Shown here piece by piece: positions 29,235 through 37,901 of a DNA stretch of 64,000 nt (positions are counted from its first letter, which is position 1; the number at the start of each line of letters is the position of its first letter). Location of the stretch: NCBI GenBank assembly GCA_019694735.1, contig JAIBBJ010000064.1:40893-104892 (forward strand). The letters are read 5' to 3'. Made by a program: the position numbers and the translations under genes. Under the pieces are notes generated by a model. That model worked only from the letters and a program-made list of their open reading frames with translations. It was not told the origin of the DNA and did not search any database. The DNA comes from Gemmatimonadaceae bacterium (GTDB lineage Bacteria > Gemmatimonadota > Gemmatimonadetes > Gemmatimonadales > Gemmatimonadaceae).

Positions 29235-29675
29235 TCATCGCTCGGCCGGGGACTCGCCCAGCAGTGTCAGCCGCACCTCGCGCTGCGGCCGCGGGCCGTC
29301 GAGCTCCACGAAGAAGACCGCCTGCCAGGTGCCGAGCTCGAGCTCGCCGCGCACGACCGGGATCGTCTCGGTGGTGTTGAGGAAGAGCGAGAGGAGGTGG
29401 GCGTGCCCGTTGTCGCGCCCGTCGAGCGCGCCATGGTCGTGGGCGTAGCCCGCGCCCTTGGGGGCGAGCCGCTCCAGGAAGCGCGTCATGTCGCCCTGCA
29501 GCTTGGGCTCACGCTCGTTGATCGCGATCCGCGCGGTCGTGTGCAGCGTGCCGACCACCAGCAGCCCGTCGCGGATGCCGGCCGTGGCGACCCAGTCGCG
29601 GACGCGGTCGCTGAGGTCCACGAACGCGATCGGGGTCGTGGTCTCGAGTGTGAGGGCGTGGCGGACGAGGCGCAC
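29235..29675 (-). CDS. yjbQ: YjbQ/UPF0047 family protein
   Basis: This 146-residue protein matches the YjbQ family: VGTLHTTARIAINERE, HAHLLSLFLNTTETIPVVRG and LGTWQAVFFVELDGPRPQRE. E. coli YjbQ has weak thiamine-phosphate synthase activity; the main role is unknown. The start is GTG. It is the first gene of a four-gene minus-strand set (yjbQ, RuBisCO-like, hydrolase, apbE), with 16 bases to the next gene. A 125-base divergent region separates it from the plus-strand gene at 29801. Confidence 0.9.
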   Translation of the reverse strand: MRLVRHALTLETTTPIAFVDLSDRVRDWVATAGIRDGLLVVGTLHTTARIAINEREPKLQGDMTRFLERLAPKGAGYAHDHGALDGRDNGHAHLLSLFLNTTETIPVVRGELELGTWQAVFFVELDGPRPQREVRLTLLGESPAER

Positions 29676-29800
29676 GCGGGCAAGGTAGCCGTCGCGCCGC
29701 GGGCGGCGCCACCAGCCGCCGTCCGAGCCTCCCGGACGCGCCGGGACGCCGGAGCGCCAGCCCCATTGACGCCCCTTGTTCCCGCGACGAGCGTTGCGGG

Positions 29801-30631
29801 GTGCGCTCCTGCCCTGCCCTCCTCCGCCTCGGCGCCCTCGTCGGTGCCGCGCTCGGCGCCCTCGCGGCCGCTCCGCTCGCCGCGCAGGACGCCCCCAAGC
29901 CGGATGCCCCCTGCGGACCGCCAGGCTACCTGTTCGCGGTCGAAGCGCCGGACTTCGCCGACGCCGACTCCGCCTGGCTCGCCGGCGCGGCGCGCGCCCT
30001 CGCCTACCGCTGGCCGGTGCCGAGCAAGCGGCGCGACAGCTACGCCAACTGGCGCCGTGTCCGCCGCCGCATCCTCCCGCCCGAGCCGCGGTGGGCCGAC
30101 GACTACGAACCGGCCCCCGGGCTCCGCGCCCGCTTCACCATCGTCCTCACGCGGCGCGGCCGGCCGCGCATCAGCGACCCGGCGCCGGCCTCCGGCGACG
30201 AGCTGTTCGATCATTCCCTGCGCGCCATCATCACGGATCCGCTCCCGGCGTCGCCCGACCTGCCGGGGGTCCCCGCCGGTCTCGACTCCCTCGTCCTGGT
30301 CGTCCACCTCGGCGCCGTCCCCGACACTGTCCGCGCCGGCGTGGTGCACTTCGCCACCGGTCAGCGGCGCGTGGAGCCGATGCCCGGCGCGCTGCAGTTC
30401 GAGGTCCCGCGCTCGGCCGAGACGGCGATGCGCAACGGCCGCTACGCCACGGTGAAGTACGACGTCTCCGCCGGCGGCCAGGTGATCGCCTCCAGCGTCG
30501 AGATCCTCGACTCCTCCGACCGCGAGATCGTGGACGCCGTGCGCGGTGCCCTCGTGAACGCGCGCTTCCGTCCCGCCGAGCAAGGCTGCCGCGCCGTCGC
30601 GATGACGGTCGTGCAGGTCTTCCGCACCTGA
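29801..30631 (+). CDS. Exported protein with TonB-C-like domains
   Basis: This 276-residue protein has a signal peptide (RLGALVGAALGALAAAPLAA, cleaved near QDA). The mature part seems to hold two related beta-alpha-beta units: one around residues 108-170 (FTIVLTRRGRPRISDPAPAS) and one in the last 75 residues (YDVSAGGQVIASSVEILDSS, then VDAVRGALVNARFRPAEQGC). The second resembles the TonB C-terminal domain. No proline-rich TonB stem or membrane anchor is present, so it is unlikely to be a canonical TonB. The start is GTG. Confidence 0.75.
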   Translation: MRSCPALLRLGALVGAALGALAAAPLAAQDAPKPDAPCGPPGYLFAVEAPDFADADSAWLAGAARALAYRWPVPSKRRDSYANWRRVRRRILPPEPRWADDYEPAPGLRARFTIVLTRRGRPRISDPAPASGDELFDHSLRAIITDPLPASPDLPGVPAGLDSLVLVVHLGAVPDTVRAGVVHFATGQRRVEPMPGALQFEVPRSAETAMRNGRYATVKYDVSAGGQVIASSVEILDSSDREIVDAVRGALVNARFRPAEQGCRAVAMTVVQVFRT

Positions 30632-30644
30632 GCCCCCGCCGCGG

Positions 30645-30965
30645 ATGAGCACCCCGCTGGATCCCGCTCGCGACCACCGCATCTCCCTCGCCGAGGCGGT
30701 GGACCTCACCCGCCGCTTCCGCCACGACGGGCCGTCGCGGCTCGGCGATGCGATGGCCTTCAACGGGCCGCAGGTGATGGCACTGCTCTCGCAGCCTGGT
30801 TGCGTGGGGCTCCGCATCTACCAGGGGCTCACGGCCGCGGGCGATCCGTCGCTCGTGCTGGTGGGCGTGGACGCCCGGGGCGACGACCTCACCGACGGGA
30901 TGCTGCTCGACCTCTCGTTCCCGTGTCCGCCGTGGTGCCCGGACGGCTCCGCGCTGAAGGGGTGA
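30645..30965 (+). CDS. Small protein of unknown function
   Basis: This 106-residue soluble protein starts MSTPLDPARDHRISLAEAVD. Its core is FNGPQVMALLSQPGCVGLRI, then LVLVGVDARGDDLTDGMLLD and a C-terminal CPPWCPDGSAL. The CPPWC pair could bind metal or form a disulfide. It lies 13 bases after the preceding gene and three bases before the membrane sensor gene, so it is probably in the same transcript. No family was recognised. Confidence 0.75.
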   Translation: MSTPLDPARDHRISLAEAVDLTRRFRHDGPSRLGDAMAFNGPQVMALLSQPGCVGLRIYQGLTAAGDPSLVLVGVDARGDDLTDGMLLDLSFPCPPWCPDGSALKG

Positions 30966-30968
30966 GGC

Positions 30969-31646
30969 GTGCGGCCCTCGGCGCTCTACATCGTCCTCTT
31001 CTGGTGCTCGGCGTTACCGGTGCTCGTGGGCGCCTGGCGCTGGCGACACCTGGCGCGGGAGTGGCGGCTGATCGCCGTCATCCCCGCGTGGTGGATCACC
31101 AACTCGCTCCTCGGCCTCGCGTGGCAGGCCTGGGTGGATCGGACCAACAACCTCTGGGTGCAGTACCTCTGGATCGCGGTGGATGCGGTGCTGGTGCTGT
31201 GGATCGTGGCAGGGATGCAGCGGACGGTCTGGGCGCGGAACGCCGTCCGGTTCTCCATTCCCGCGTATCACCTCGCGATGCTCGCGTCGCTGCGCTGGTT
31301 CGAGAGCGCGCGGGAGTTCTCGGTGATCTCGGTCCCGCTGTTCGGCGTGCTGGCGACCGGCCTCGCGATGTACACGCTGCTGACGCGCGCATTCAGCGAC
31401 GCCCCGGACGCCCTCCCCGCGCGGCAGGCGGTCACGCTCGGCTGGATCGTCCTCTACTATGGGATGATGGGCGTCACCAGCGCCGTGCTCGCCTACTACC
31501 AGCGGCACGCGGCGTGGCTGGCGATGGCCGACACGCTCGTGCTCCGCATCTGGTTCCAGTTCGCCGCCTCGCTCACCGCCACCTGGCTCCTCCTCTGGCC
31601 GACACCAGCGACATCCTCTGGACCATCACCGTCGTCAGCACGCTGA
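30969..31646 (+). CDS. Multi-helix membrane protein, likely sensor part of the following kinase
   Basis: This 225-residue protein has about six or seven hydrophobic helices (LYIVLFWCSALPVLVGAW, LIAVIPAWWITNSLLGLAW, YLWIAVDAVLVLWIVAGM and others) and ends in a short serine/proline-rich tail. Start is GTG. Its 3' end overlaps the frame of the histidine kinase, and the kinase itself lacks a clear start codon and sensor domain. A frame change near 31590 would fuse them into one sensor kinase, as in the neighbouring kinase at 16122. Whether it is one or two proteins cannot be decided here. Confidence 0.7.
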   Translation: MRPSALYIVLFWCSALPVLVGAWRWRHLAREWRLIAVIPAWWITNSLLGLAWQAWVDRTNNLWVQYLWIAVDAVLVLWIVAGMQRTVWARNAVRFSIPAYHLAMLASLRWFESAREFSVISVPLFGVLATGLAMYTLLTRAFSDAPDALPARQAVTLGWIVLYYGMMGVTSAVLAYYQRHAAWLAMADTLVLRIWFQFAASLTATWLLLWPTPATSSGPSPSSAR

Positions 31647-32356
31647 CGCTGGGGATCCTCGTGTTCGCCGTGGTCGCCGCCTCCCTCCTCGCCATGCGGC
31701 AGGGGACGCGGCTGCGGCGCGAGCAGGCCCGGCTCGTCGCGCGCGCGCACGAGGAGGAGCGGGCGTGGGTGGCCTCCGAGCTCCACGACGACGTGCTGCA
31801 GCGGGTCGCGCTCGTGCGCGCGGAGGTGGAGCAGGTCACCGTGCGGCTCGGCACCGGCGCGGTGGCGGAGCCGGTCGACACGCACCTCCGCGGCATCAAC
31901 GCCGAGCTCGTGGACCTCGCGGTCACGGTCCGACGCATCGCGGCGCGCCTGCATCCGACCGTCGTGGACCAGGTCGGCCTCGTCCCCGCCCTCGAGTCGC
32001 TGGTGCAGGAGTTCGACCGGGCCGGAGAGGTCGAGGTCAGTCTCGACGCCTCCCGTGCGCCGTCGGGGCTCCCGCACGAGACCGCCCGCGCCGCCTACCG
32101 CATCGCACAGGAGGCGCTGCGCAACGTGGCGCGGCACGCGCAGGCGCGCACGGCCTTCGTCTCGCTCGAGGCGGCCCCGGGCGCCCTGATCCTCCGCATC
32201 CGTGACGACGGCCGGGGCTTCGACGCGGCCGAGCAGTCTCGCCACGGCATCGGGCTCGCCTCGATGCGCGAGCGCGCCCTCATCGCCGGCGGCGAGGTGA
32301 AGGTCACCGCGCTCCCGGGCCAGGGCACGACCATCACCGCCCACCTCCCTGCCTGA
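31595..32356 (+). CDS. Histidine kinase (HisKA_3/NarX type), start uncertain
   Basis: The frame encodes one membrane helix (ITVVSTLTLGILVFAVVAAS), a short linker, a HisKA_3 domain with phosphoacceptor histidine in VASELHDDVLQRV (codon at 31784), and a HATPase with AYRIAQEALRNVARHAQA, LRIRDDGRGF and HGIGLASMRERA. The frame is open leftwards, but no ATG, GTG or TTG lies at a sensible place before the helix. The first GTG inside the helix is at 31661. I give 31595 (a CTG) as the left limit of convincing sequence. A two-base gap separates it from the response regulator. Confidence 0.8.
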   Translation: MADTSDILWTITVVSTLTLGILVFAVVAASLLAMRQGTRLRREQARLVARAHEEERAWVASELHDDVLQRVALVRAEVEQVTVRLGTGAVAEPVDTHLRGINAELVDLAVTVRRIAARLHPTVVDQVGLVPALESLVQEFDRAGEVEVSLDASRAPSGLPHETARAAYRIAQEALRNVARHAQARTAFVSLEAAPGALILRIRDDGRGFDAAEQSRHGIGLASMRERALIAGGEVKVTALPGQGTTITAHLPA

Positions 32357-32358
32357 CC

Positions 32359-33012
32359 ATGCCCGCGCGCCGCTGGCGGCTCGTCCTCGCCGACGACCAC
32401 CACCTCGTCCTCGACGCCCTGCGGACCTCCCTCGCCGACCGTTACGACGTGGTGGGCGTGGCGCAGCACGCGCGCGGGATCCTCGACGAGGTGGAGCGCC
32501 ACCACCCCGACCTCCTGCTCCTCGACCTCTCGCTCCCCGAGCGCAACGGGCTCGAGCTCATCCCCGAGCTCCGCGAGCGCTCGCCGCGCACCCGCATCCT
32601 CGTGGTGACGATGATGGCCGACCGCGTCATCGCCGACCGGGCCATCGCCGCGGGCGCCTCCGGCTTCGTCCCCAAGGACGCCGGCCTCGCCGAGCTCGAG
32701 CTCGCCATCACGGCCGTCATGCGCGGGGGGACCTTCATCTCCGACCACGTACCGCAGCTGAGCAACCGCGTCTCCCTCGTGGCGTCGCACCCGGCGCTGG
32801 CCGCCCTCTCGCCGCGGCAGCACGAGATCATCCTGCTCATCACCGAGGGGCTCACGTCGGCGGAGATCGCACGGAAGCTGGGGCTCACGGAGCGGACCGT
32901 CGGATGGCACCGGACGAACATCCGCGAGAAGCTCGGCGTGGACTCGCCCAACGGGTTGGTGCGCTTCGCCGTACTCCTCCAGCCGGACCGTGCGGGTGGC
33001 GAAGGGGCCTAG
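32359..33012 (+). CDS. NarL/FixJ family response regulator
   Basis: This 217-residue two-domain regulator has a receiver domain with acidic pair DDH near residue 12, phosphoacceptor D56 in LLLLDLSLPERNG and the conserved lysine in FVPKDAG. The LuxR-type helix-turn-helix (LSPRQHEIILLITEGLTSAE, LTERTVGWHRTNIREKLGV) occupies residues about 150-205. It is two bases after the kinase gene, so the pair forms a cognate two-component system. Target genes are unknown. Confidence 0.93.
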   Translation: MPARRWRLVLADDHHLVLDALRTSLADRYDVVGVAQHARGILDEVERHHPDLLLLDLSLPERNGLELIPELRERSPRTRILVVTMMADRVIADRAIAAGASGFVPKDAGLAELELAITAVMRGGTFISDHVPQLSNRVSLVASHPALAALSPRQHEIILLITEGLTSAEIARKLGLTERTVGWHRTNIREKLGVDSPNGLVRFAVLLQPDRAGGEGA

Positions 33013-33060
33013 CCACCGGCACATTCCGGCGACGGTCCATTCCCCCATCCTGCACGCCCA

Positions 33061-33903
33061 ATGCCGAACCTCGCCGCCAACCATCCGCAGGTCGTCCACT
33101 TCGCCATCGCCCTGCTGCTGCTCGGCACGGCCTTCCGCGTCATCTCCCTCACCGGCCGCCTCGCCTTCACCCGGCACGCCGCCGCGGTACTCCTCCTCCT
33201 CGGCACGGTCTCGGCCGCGGTGAGCGTGAAGTCCGGCCTCGACGCGCACGGCCCCGCCGAGCGCATCCCGGGTGCGCGGTCGGTGGTGCAGGAGCACGAG
33301 GAGTACGGCATCACGACCCGCAACATCTTCTTCGCCGTCGCGGTGCTCGAGATCATCGCCCTAGGCCTTGGCGCCAGCGCCGGCGCGTCGAAGCACGCCA
33401 AGTGGGCCTACGTCGCCTCGGCGGTGATCGGCCTCTACGGCTCCTCGGTGCTCTACGAGGCCGCCGAGCACGGCGGCGAGCTCGTCTATGAGTACGCGGG
33501 CGGCCCGGGCCTCCGCACCGGCAAGCCCGAGGACGTCGAGCGGCTGCTCCTCGCCGGCCTCTACCACCAGTCCATGGCCGACCGGAAGGCGAAGAAGCAC
33601 GAGGATGCCGCGCGCCTCATCGAGGAGATGGCCCGCCGCTTCCCGGCCGACACGACGATCGCGCTGATGCGCGTCGAGTCGCTGCTCCTCGACAAGCAGG
33701 ACGCGGCGGGCGCCGTCGCCGCGGCCCGCGCCACGGCGGTGGACGACAAGAGCCCGCGCTGGGCGAGCCGCAAGGCCGGCCTCCTCGCCGACGCCTTCGT
33801 CGCGCTCGGCCAGCCCGACAGCGCCCGCGCCGCGCTGCAGCCCGTGGTGCAGGCCTTCCCGCAGAACACGCGGCTCAAGGCGAAGCTCGACTCGATCCAC
33901 TGA
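33061..33903 (+). CDS. DUF2231-like membrane protein with TPR-type C-terminal half
   Basis: This 280-residue protein starts MPNLAANHPQVVHFAIALLL, matching the HPxxVHFP/AIALL beginning of DUF2231 membrane proteins. Four helices cover residues 1-140. The second half is soluble and helical, with tetratricopeptide-like spacing (LLAGLYHQSMADRKAKKHED, LMRVESLLLDKQDAAGAVAA, LLADAFVALGQPDSARAALQ). The join of a DUF2231 domain with TPRs suggests a membrane-anchored scaffold. No enzymatic residues are evident. Confidence 0.82.
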   Translation: MPNLAANHPQVVHFAIALLLLGTAFRVISLTGRLAFTRHAAAVLLLLGTVSAAVSVKSGLDAHGPAERIPGARSVVQEHEEYGITTRNIFFAVAVLEIIALGLGASAGASKHAKWAYVASAVIGLYGSSVLYEAAEHGGELVYEYAGGPGLRTGKPEDVERLLLAGLYHQSMADRKAKKHEDAARLIEEMARRFPADTTIALMRVESLLLDKQDAAGAVAAARATAVDDKSPRWASRKAGLLADAFVALGQPDSARAALQPVVQAFPQNTRLKAKLDSIH

Positions 33904-33921
33904 GTCGGCCCCGGACGGGCG

Positions 33922-35178
33922 ATGTTCCGCAGCCAGTCCGTCCGGGTCCTGCTGGCCCTCGCCGTCGGCCTCGCGGCCGGGATGACGCTGCAGTGGCGTC
34001 TCCCGGCCGCGGTCGCATCCGTGCTCCCCGCGGCCGACGTGGTCGGCACGCTGTGGACGAACGCGATCCGGATGACCGTCATCCCGCTGGTGTTCGCGCT
34101 CACCATCGGGGCGGTCGCGGCCGGCGGCGGCAGCGCCGAGCTGCGGCGCGCGGGCACCCGAGCCGTGGTGGTGTTCGTCGTGCTCCTCCTCGCGGGCGGC
34201 GTGCTCGCGCTGGTCACGGCGGAGTTCGCGTTCGCGGGATACGCGCTGCCCGCGGAGGTGGCAGAGCGACTGCGCGGGAGCGCCGGCGCCGCGGCCGCCG
34301 CCCCGGCGATGCCCTCGCTCGCCCAGCGGCTCCTCGACATGGTCCCTGCCAATCCGATGAAGGCGGCGGTGGACGGCGCGCTGCTGCCGGTGGTGGTCTT
34401 CGCGCTCGCGCTGGGCTTCGCGCTGAAGCAGGTGCCCGCGGAGCGGCGCGCCCCGGTGGTCGAGGCGGCGCGCGGCGTCGCCGACGCGCTCCTCGTGCTC
34501 GTGGGCTGGGTCGTCGCGGCGGCACCCGTGGGCGTGCTCGCCCTCGCGCTCGCCCTCGGCGCGCGGCTGGGGGCCAGCTCGGTGGGCGCGCTCGCGCGCT
34601 ATATCGCGACGCTCTCGATGACGCTGCTGCTCTTCACCGCGCTGCTCTACCCGGTGGTGGTGTTCGTGGGGCGCGTGGGGTTCCAGCGCTTCCTCGCCGC
34701 CGCCGCACCGGCGCAGGCGCTCGCGGCGGGCACCCGGTCGTCACTGGCCGCGCTCCCGGTGATGATCTCGGCAGCCCGCGCCCGGCTCGGACTGAGCGAG
34801 GCGGCCAGCGGGTTCGTGCTGCCGCTCGCGGTCTCGATCTTCCGCGTGAACGTGCCGATGGCGTGGGTGGTGGGCGCGGTCTTCCTCGGCAAGCTCTACG
34901 GCATCCCGGTGGGCGAGGGCGCGCTGGCCGGGCTCGTGGTGACGGCGACCCTGCTCAGCTTCAGCGTGCCCGGGATCCCGTCGGCCAGCCTTTTCCTTCT
35001 CGCGCCCGTACTGGTGGAGCTGGGACTCCCCGCGGAGGGGGTGGGCATCCTCATCGCGGTGGACGTACTCCCGGATATGTTCAAGACGTTGGCGAACGTG
35101 ACCTCCCAACTGACCGCAGCGGCGATCGCCGGCGGTCCCGCGGCCGCCCACGCGGCCCTCACTCCCACGGAGACCTGA
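33922..35178 (+). CDS. Dicarboxylate/amino acid:cation symporter (DAACS family)
   Basis: This 418-residue symporter of the glutamate/aspartate/C4-dicarboxylate family has the N-terminal TNAIRMTVIPLVFALTIGAV, NPMKAAVDGALLPVVVFALA, the serine-rich reentrant loop AAGTRSSLAALPVM, the second hairpin FSVPGIPSASLFLLAPVL and the substrate/sodium helix AVDVLPDMFKTLANVTSQLT. It should import acidic amino acids or dicarboxylates with cations. The stop overlaps the start of the metalloprotease gene by one base. This pairs a secreted peptidase with an uptake system. Confidence 0.9.
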   Translation: MFRSQSVRVLLALAVGLAAGMTLQWRLPAAVASVLPAADVVGTLWTNAIRMTVIPLVFALTIGAVAAGGGSAELRRAGTRAVVVFVVLLLAGGVLALVTAEFAFAGYALPAEVAERLRGSAGAAAAAPAMPSLAQRLLDMVPANPMKAAVDGALLPVVVFALALGFALKQVPAERRAPVVEAARGVADALLVLVGWVVAAAPVGVLALALALGARLGASSVGALARYIATLSMTLLLFTALLYPVVVFVGRVGFQRFLAAAAPAQALAAGTRSSLAALPVMISAARARLGLSEAASGFVLPLAVSIFRVNVPMAWVVGAVFLGKLYGIPVGEGALAGLVVTATLLSFSVPGIPSASLFLLAPVLVELGLPAEGVGILIAVDVLPDMFKTLANVTSQLTAAAIAGGPAAAHAALTPTET

Positions 35179-37787
35179 TGAAGCACGGATCCGTCCTCCT
35201 CGCCGCACTGGCGACGCTCGCGGCCTGCACGCCGACGCAGCAGCCGGGCGCCCCGGCCCCGGCGCCGCGCCCCGGCGCCGCGCCGGCGGCCGCGCCCGCC
35301 ACTCCCACGTCCACCCCGACGCCGGGCGCGCCCGGCGGTCCGGGCGGTCCTGCCGGCCAGGGCGGCGGTCAGGGCGGACAGCCCGGCGGCGGTCCGGGTG
35401 GCGGGGGCCCGGGCGGCGGAGGCCAGCCGACCCAGCCGCGCCCCTACCGCTCGGTGATCACCGAGCGCGCGGTCACGCAGAACGGCCTGCTCAAGGTCCA
35501 CCGCGTGGGCGAGCAGCTCTTCTTCGAGATCCCGGCGCGCGTGCTGAACAAGGAGATGCTCCTCATCTCGCGCAACGTCGAGAGCACGCTGCAGAGCCCG
35601 AGCGGCTTCTTCGGCGGCGGGTCGCGCAACATCGTCCAGTGGGAGCGCCAGGGGAACCGCGTGGTGCTCCGCGCCAAGGACTTCGACCTGATGGCCGACT
35701 CGACCTCGGCGATCTGGAACGTGGTGAAGGGCTTCCGGAAGGGCGCGGTGCTGGCGAGCTACAACGTGGCCGCCTACGGCCCCGACAGCGCCGCGGTGGT
35801 GGACGTCTCCGACCTCTTCCTGAGCAACATCCCCGAGCTCGGCCCGATCGCGGGCATCCAGCGCAACAAGAGCTGGGTGGAGCAGACGTGGGCGTTCGAC
35901 GACAACGTGGACGTCGAGGTGACGCAGAGCGGCGCCGGTGCGGCGGCGGCGCCCCCGGGCGCGCCGGCCGGCTTCGGCGGCGGTGCGCAGCGCTCGCAGA
36001 CCGTGCGCGTGCACTTCTCGATGCTCAAGCTCCCCGACCAGCCGATGATGCCCCGCTGGGAGGATGAGCGCGTGGGCTTCATCTCGAGCTCGTGGTACGA
36101 CATGTCGCGCCCGGTGCACCGCGCCGAGGCGATGCGGTTCATCCACCGTTTCAAGCTCGTGAAGAAGGACCCGAACGCCGCGGTGTCGGACCCGGTCGAG
36201 CCGATCATCTACTGGATCGACCCGGCGACGCCCGACTGGCTCAAGCCGTGGATCGTGAGCGGCGTGAACAAGTGGCAGGAGGCCTTCCGCAAGGCGGGCT
36301 TCTCCAACGCCATCTTCGGACGCGTGGCGCCGACGCCGGCCGAGGACCCGAACTTCTCGATGTATGACGCCCGCCGCTCGGTGATCTACTGGAATCCGAG
36401 CACCGTCGCCAACGCGACCGGCGGCCAGATCGTGGACCCGCGCTCAGGGCAGATCCTGAAGGGCGAGGTCAACATGTACCACAACATCATGGAGTTGCAG
36501 AAGAACTGGTACTTCATCCAGGTCTCGCCGCTCGATGCCCGCGCCCAGCGGCTGCCCCTCCCCGATTCCCTGATGGGGCGCCTGGTCGAGTACGTCGTGA
36601 CCCACGAGATCGGCCACTCGATCGGCTTCCCGCACAACATGAAGTCGTCGGCGCAGTACCCGGTGGACTCGATCCGCTCGCGCACCTTCCTCGAGCGGAT
36701 GCACGGCCACGTCGCGACGCTGATGGACTACTCGCGCTTCAACTACGTCGCGCAGCCCGAGGACAGCATCCCGCCGCACCTGCTCATCCCGCAGGTCGGG
36801 CCGTACGACGAGTTCGCGGTGCACTGGGGCTACGCGCCCATCCCGTCGGCGCGCACGCCGGATGAGGAGAAGCCGACGCTCGACCAGTGGGCCCGCGAGC
36901 AGGACCGCTTCCCGTGGCTGCGGTTCTCCACCTCGGACGCCGAGGGCGATCCCGAGGACCAGACGGAGGCCGTCGGCGACGCCGACGCGGTGCGCGCCAC
37001 CACGCTCGGCATGAAGAACCTCGAGCGCGTGGTCGGCTCGCTCATCCGCGTGGCCGAGAAGCCGGGCGAGAACTATGACGAACTGGAGATGCTGTACGGC
37101 GAGGCCGTGAGCCAGTGGGGCCGCTACATGGGCCACGTGGGCTCGATCATCGGCGGCGCGTACACGCAGGAGCGCTACGGCACCGGCCCGCGCTTCCGCC
37201 CGCTCGAGCGCGCCCGCCAGCAGGAGGCGGTCCGGTACCTCAACCAGACGGCGTTCCAGGTCCCGACGATGTTCCTCGACCCGGCGATCCTCCGCCGCAT
37301 CGAGAACGCCGGCGTGGTGGAGCGCGTCCGGCAGCGGCAGACGGCGGTGGTGAACTCGCTGCTGTCGCAGGCGCGGCTCAACCGGCTCGTCGAGTTCGAG
37401 GCGCTGGCCGCGAACCCGCGCGAGGCGTACACCCTCTCCGACCTGATGACGGACCTCCGCACGGGGATCTACAGCGAGCTCGCGGCGCCGACGGTCCGCG
37501 TGAACGCGTACCGGCGCAACCTGCAGCGCGCCTTCCTGGCCGCGGCGGACGCGCGCCTCAACCCGCCGGCGGCCGCGGCGGCACCGGCCGGGCTCCCGGC
37601 GGGCTTCCCGGGTGCGGCGCCGGCCAACCCGGCCTTCAGCGACGTGCGCGCGGCGATGCGGGCGACGCTGCAGGACATCGACGCGGCGGCCGCGGCGGCG
37701 CTCCCGAAGGCCGGCGACGGCATGACGCGGATCCACCTGCGCGACCTGCGGACGGAGATCCGCCGCATCCTCGACGACGAGGATTGA
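35178..37787 (+). CDS. Zinc-dependent metalloprotease lipoprotein (DUF5117/DUF4953-like)
   Basis: This 869-residue protein starts MKHGSVLLAALATLAACTPT, a lipoprotein signal, then a roughly 60-residue linker of alanine, proline and glycine (many GGPGG units). The DUF5117-type region follows, with LKVHRVGEQLFFEIPARVL and LISRNVEST. The zinc site is VTHEIGHSIGFPHNMKSS, with H476, E477, H480 and H486 in an HExxHxxGxxH pattern. The conserved downstream MDYSRFNYVAQPEDSIPP is also present. The C-terminal 200 residues are helical. It is expected to act on peptides outside the inner membrane. Substrate unknown. Confidence 0.92.
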   Translation: MKHGSVLLAALATLAACTPTQQPGAPAPAPRPGAAPAAAPATPTSTPTPGAPGGPGGPAGQGGGQGGQPGGGPGGGGPGGGGQPTQPRPYRSVITERAVTQNGLLKVHRVGEQLFFEIPARVLNKEMLLISRNVESTLQSPSGFFGGGSRNIVQWERQGNRVVLRAKDFDLMADSTSAIWNVVKGFRKGAVLASYNVAAYGPDSAAVVDVSDLFLSNIPELGPIAGIQRNKSWVEQTWAFDDNVDVEVTQSGAGAAAAPPGAPAGFGGGAQRSQTVRVHFSMLKLPDQPMMPRWEDERVGFISSSWYDMSRPVHRAEAMRFIHRFKLVKKDPNAAVSDPVEPIIYWIDPATPDWLKPWIVSGVNKWQEAFRKAGFSNAIFGRVAPTPAEDPNFSMYDARRSVIYWNPSTVANATGGQIVDPRSGQILKGEVNMYHNIMELQKNWYFIQVSPLDARAQRLPLPDSLMGRLVEYVVTHEIGHSIGFPHNMKSSAQYPVDSIRSRTFLERMHGHVATLMDYSRFNYVAQPEDSIPPHLLIPQVGPYDEFAVHWGYAPIPSARTPDEEKPTLDQWAREQDRFPWLRFSTSDAEGDPEDQTEAVGDADAVRATTLGMKNLERVVGSLIRVAEKPGENYDELEMLYGEAVSQWGRYMGHVGSIIGGAYTQERYGTGPRFRPLERARQQEAVRYLNQTAFQVPTMFLDPAILRRIENAGVVERVRQRQTAVVNSLLSQARLNRLVEFEALAANPREAYTLSDLMTDLRTGIYSELAAPTVRVNAYRRNLQRAFLAAADARLNPPAAAAAPAGLPAGFPGAAPANPAFSDVRAAMRATLQDIDAAAAAALPKAGDGMTRIHLRDLRTEIRRILDDED

Positions 37788-37801
37788 CCCGACGCACGTC
37801 G

Positions 37802-37823
37802 CCTGCCGGCCAGCGCCGGCAGG
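37802..37823. terminator. Hairpin after the metalloprotease gene
   Basis: CCTGCCGGC and GCCGGCAGG form a perfect nine-base stem with a four-base loop, 14 bases after the metalloprotease stop. It is the first of two hairpins between the convergent genes. Confidence 0.5.
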
Positions 37824-37853
37824 GGGCGGACGCGGGCCTCGCGGGAACGGCAC

Positions 37854-37881
37854 GGGGCCGGGCGCACCAGCGCCCGGCCCC
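37854..37881. terminator. Bidirectional terminator-like hairpin
   Basis: GGGGCCGGGCGC and GCGCCCGGCCCC form a perfect 12-base stem with loop ACCA, between convergent genes ending at 37787 (plus) and 37902 (minus). There is no clean T-run, as is common in very GC-rich genomes. It can serve both directions. Confidence 0.65.
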
Positions 37882-37901
37882 GTCTCGTGCCGCCCCGCCC
37901 G

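Noticed and set aside
29801..30631. A TonB energy-transducing protein
   Set aside because: It has a cleavable-type signal and no proline-rich periplasmic stem with membrane anchor; only TonB-C-like folds are suggested.
35280..35440. DNA repeat array or CRISPR-like element
   Set aside because: The repeated GGCGG-type units are in frame and encode a Gly/Pro/Ala-rich linker of the metalloprotease; no spacers or regular repeat length are present.
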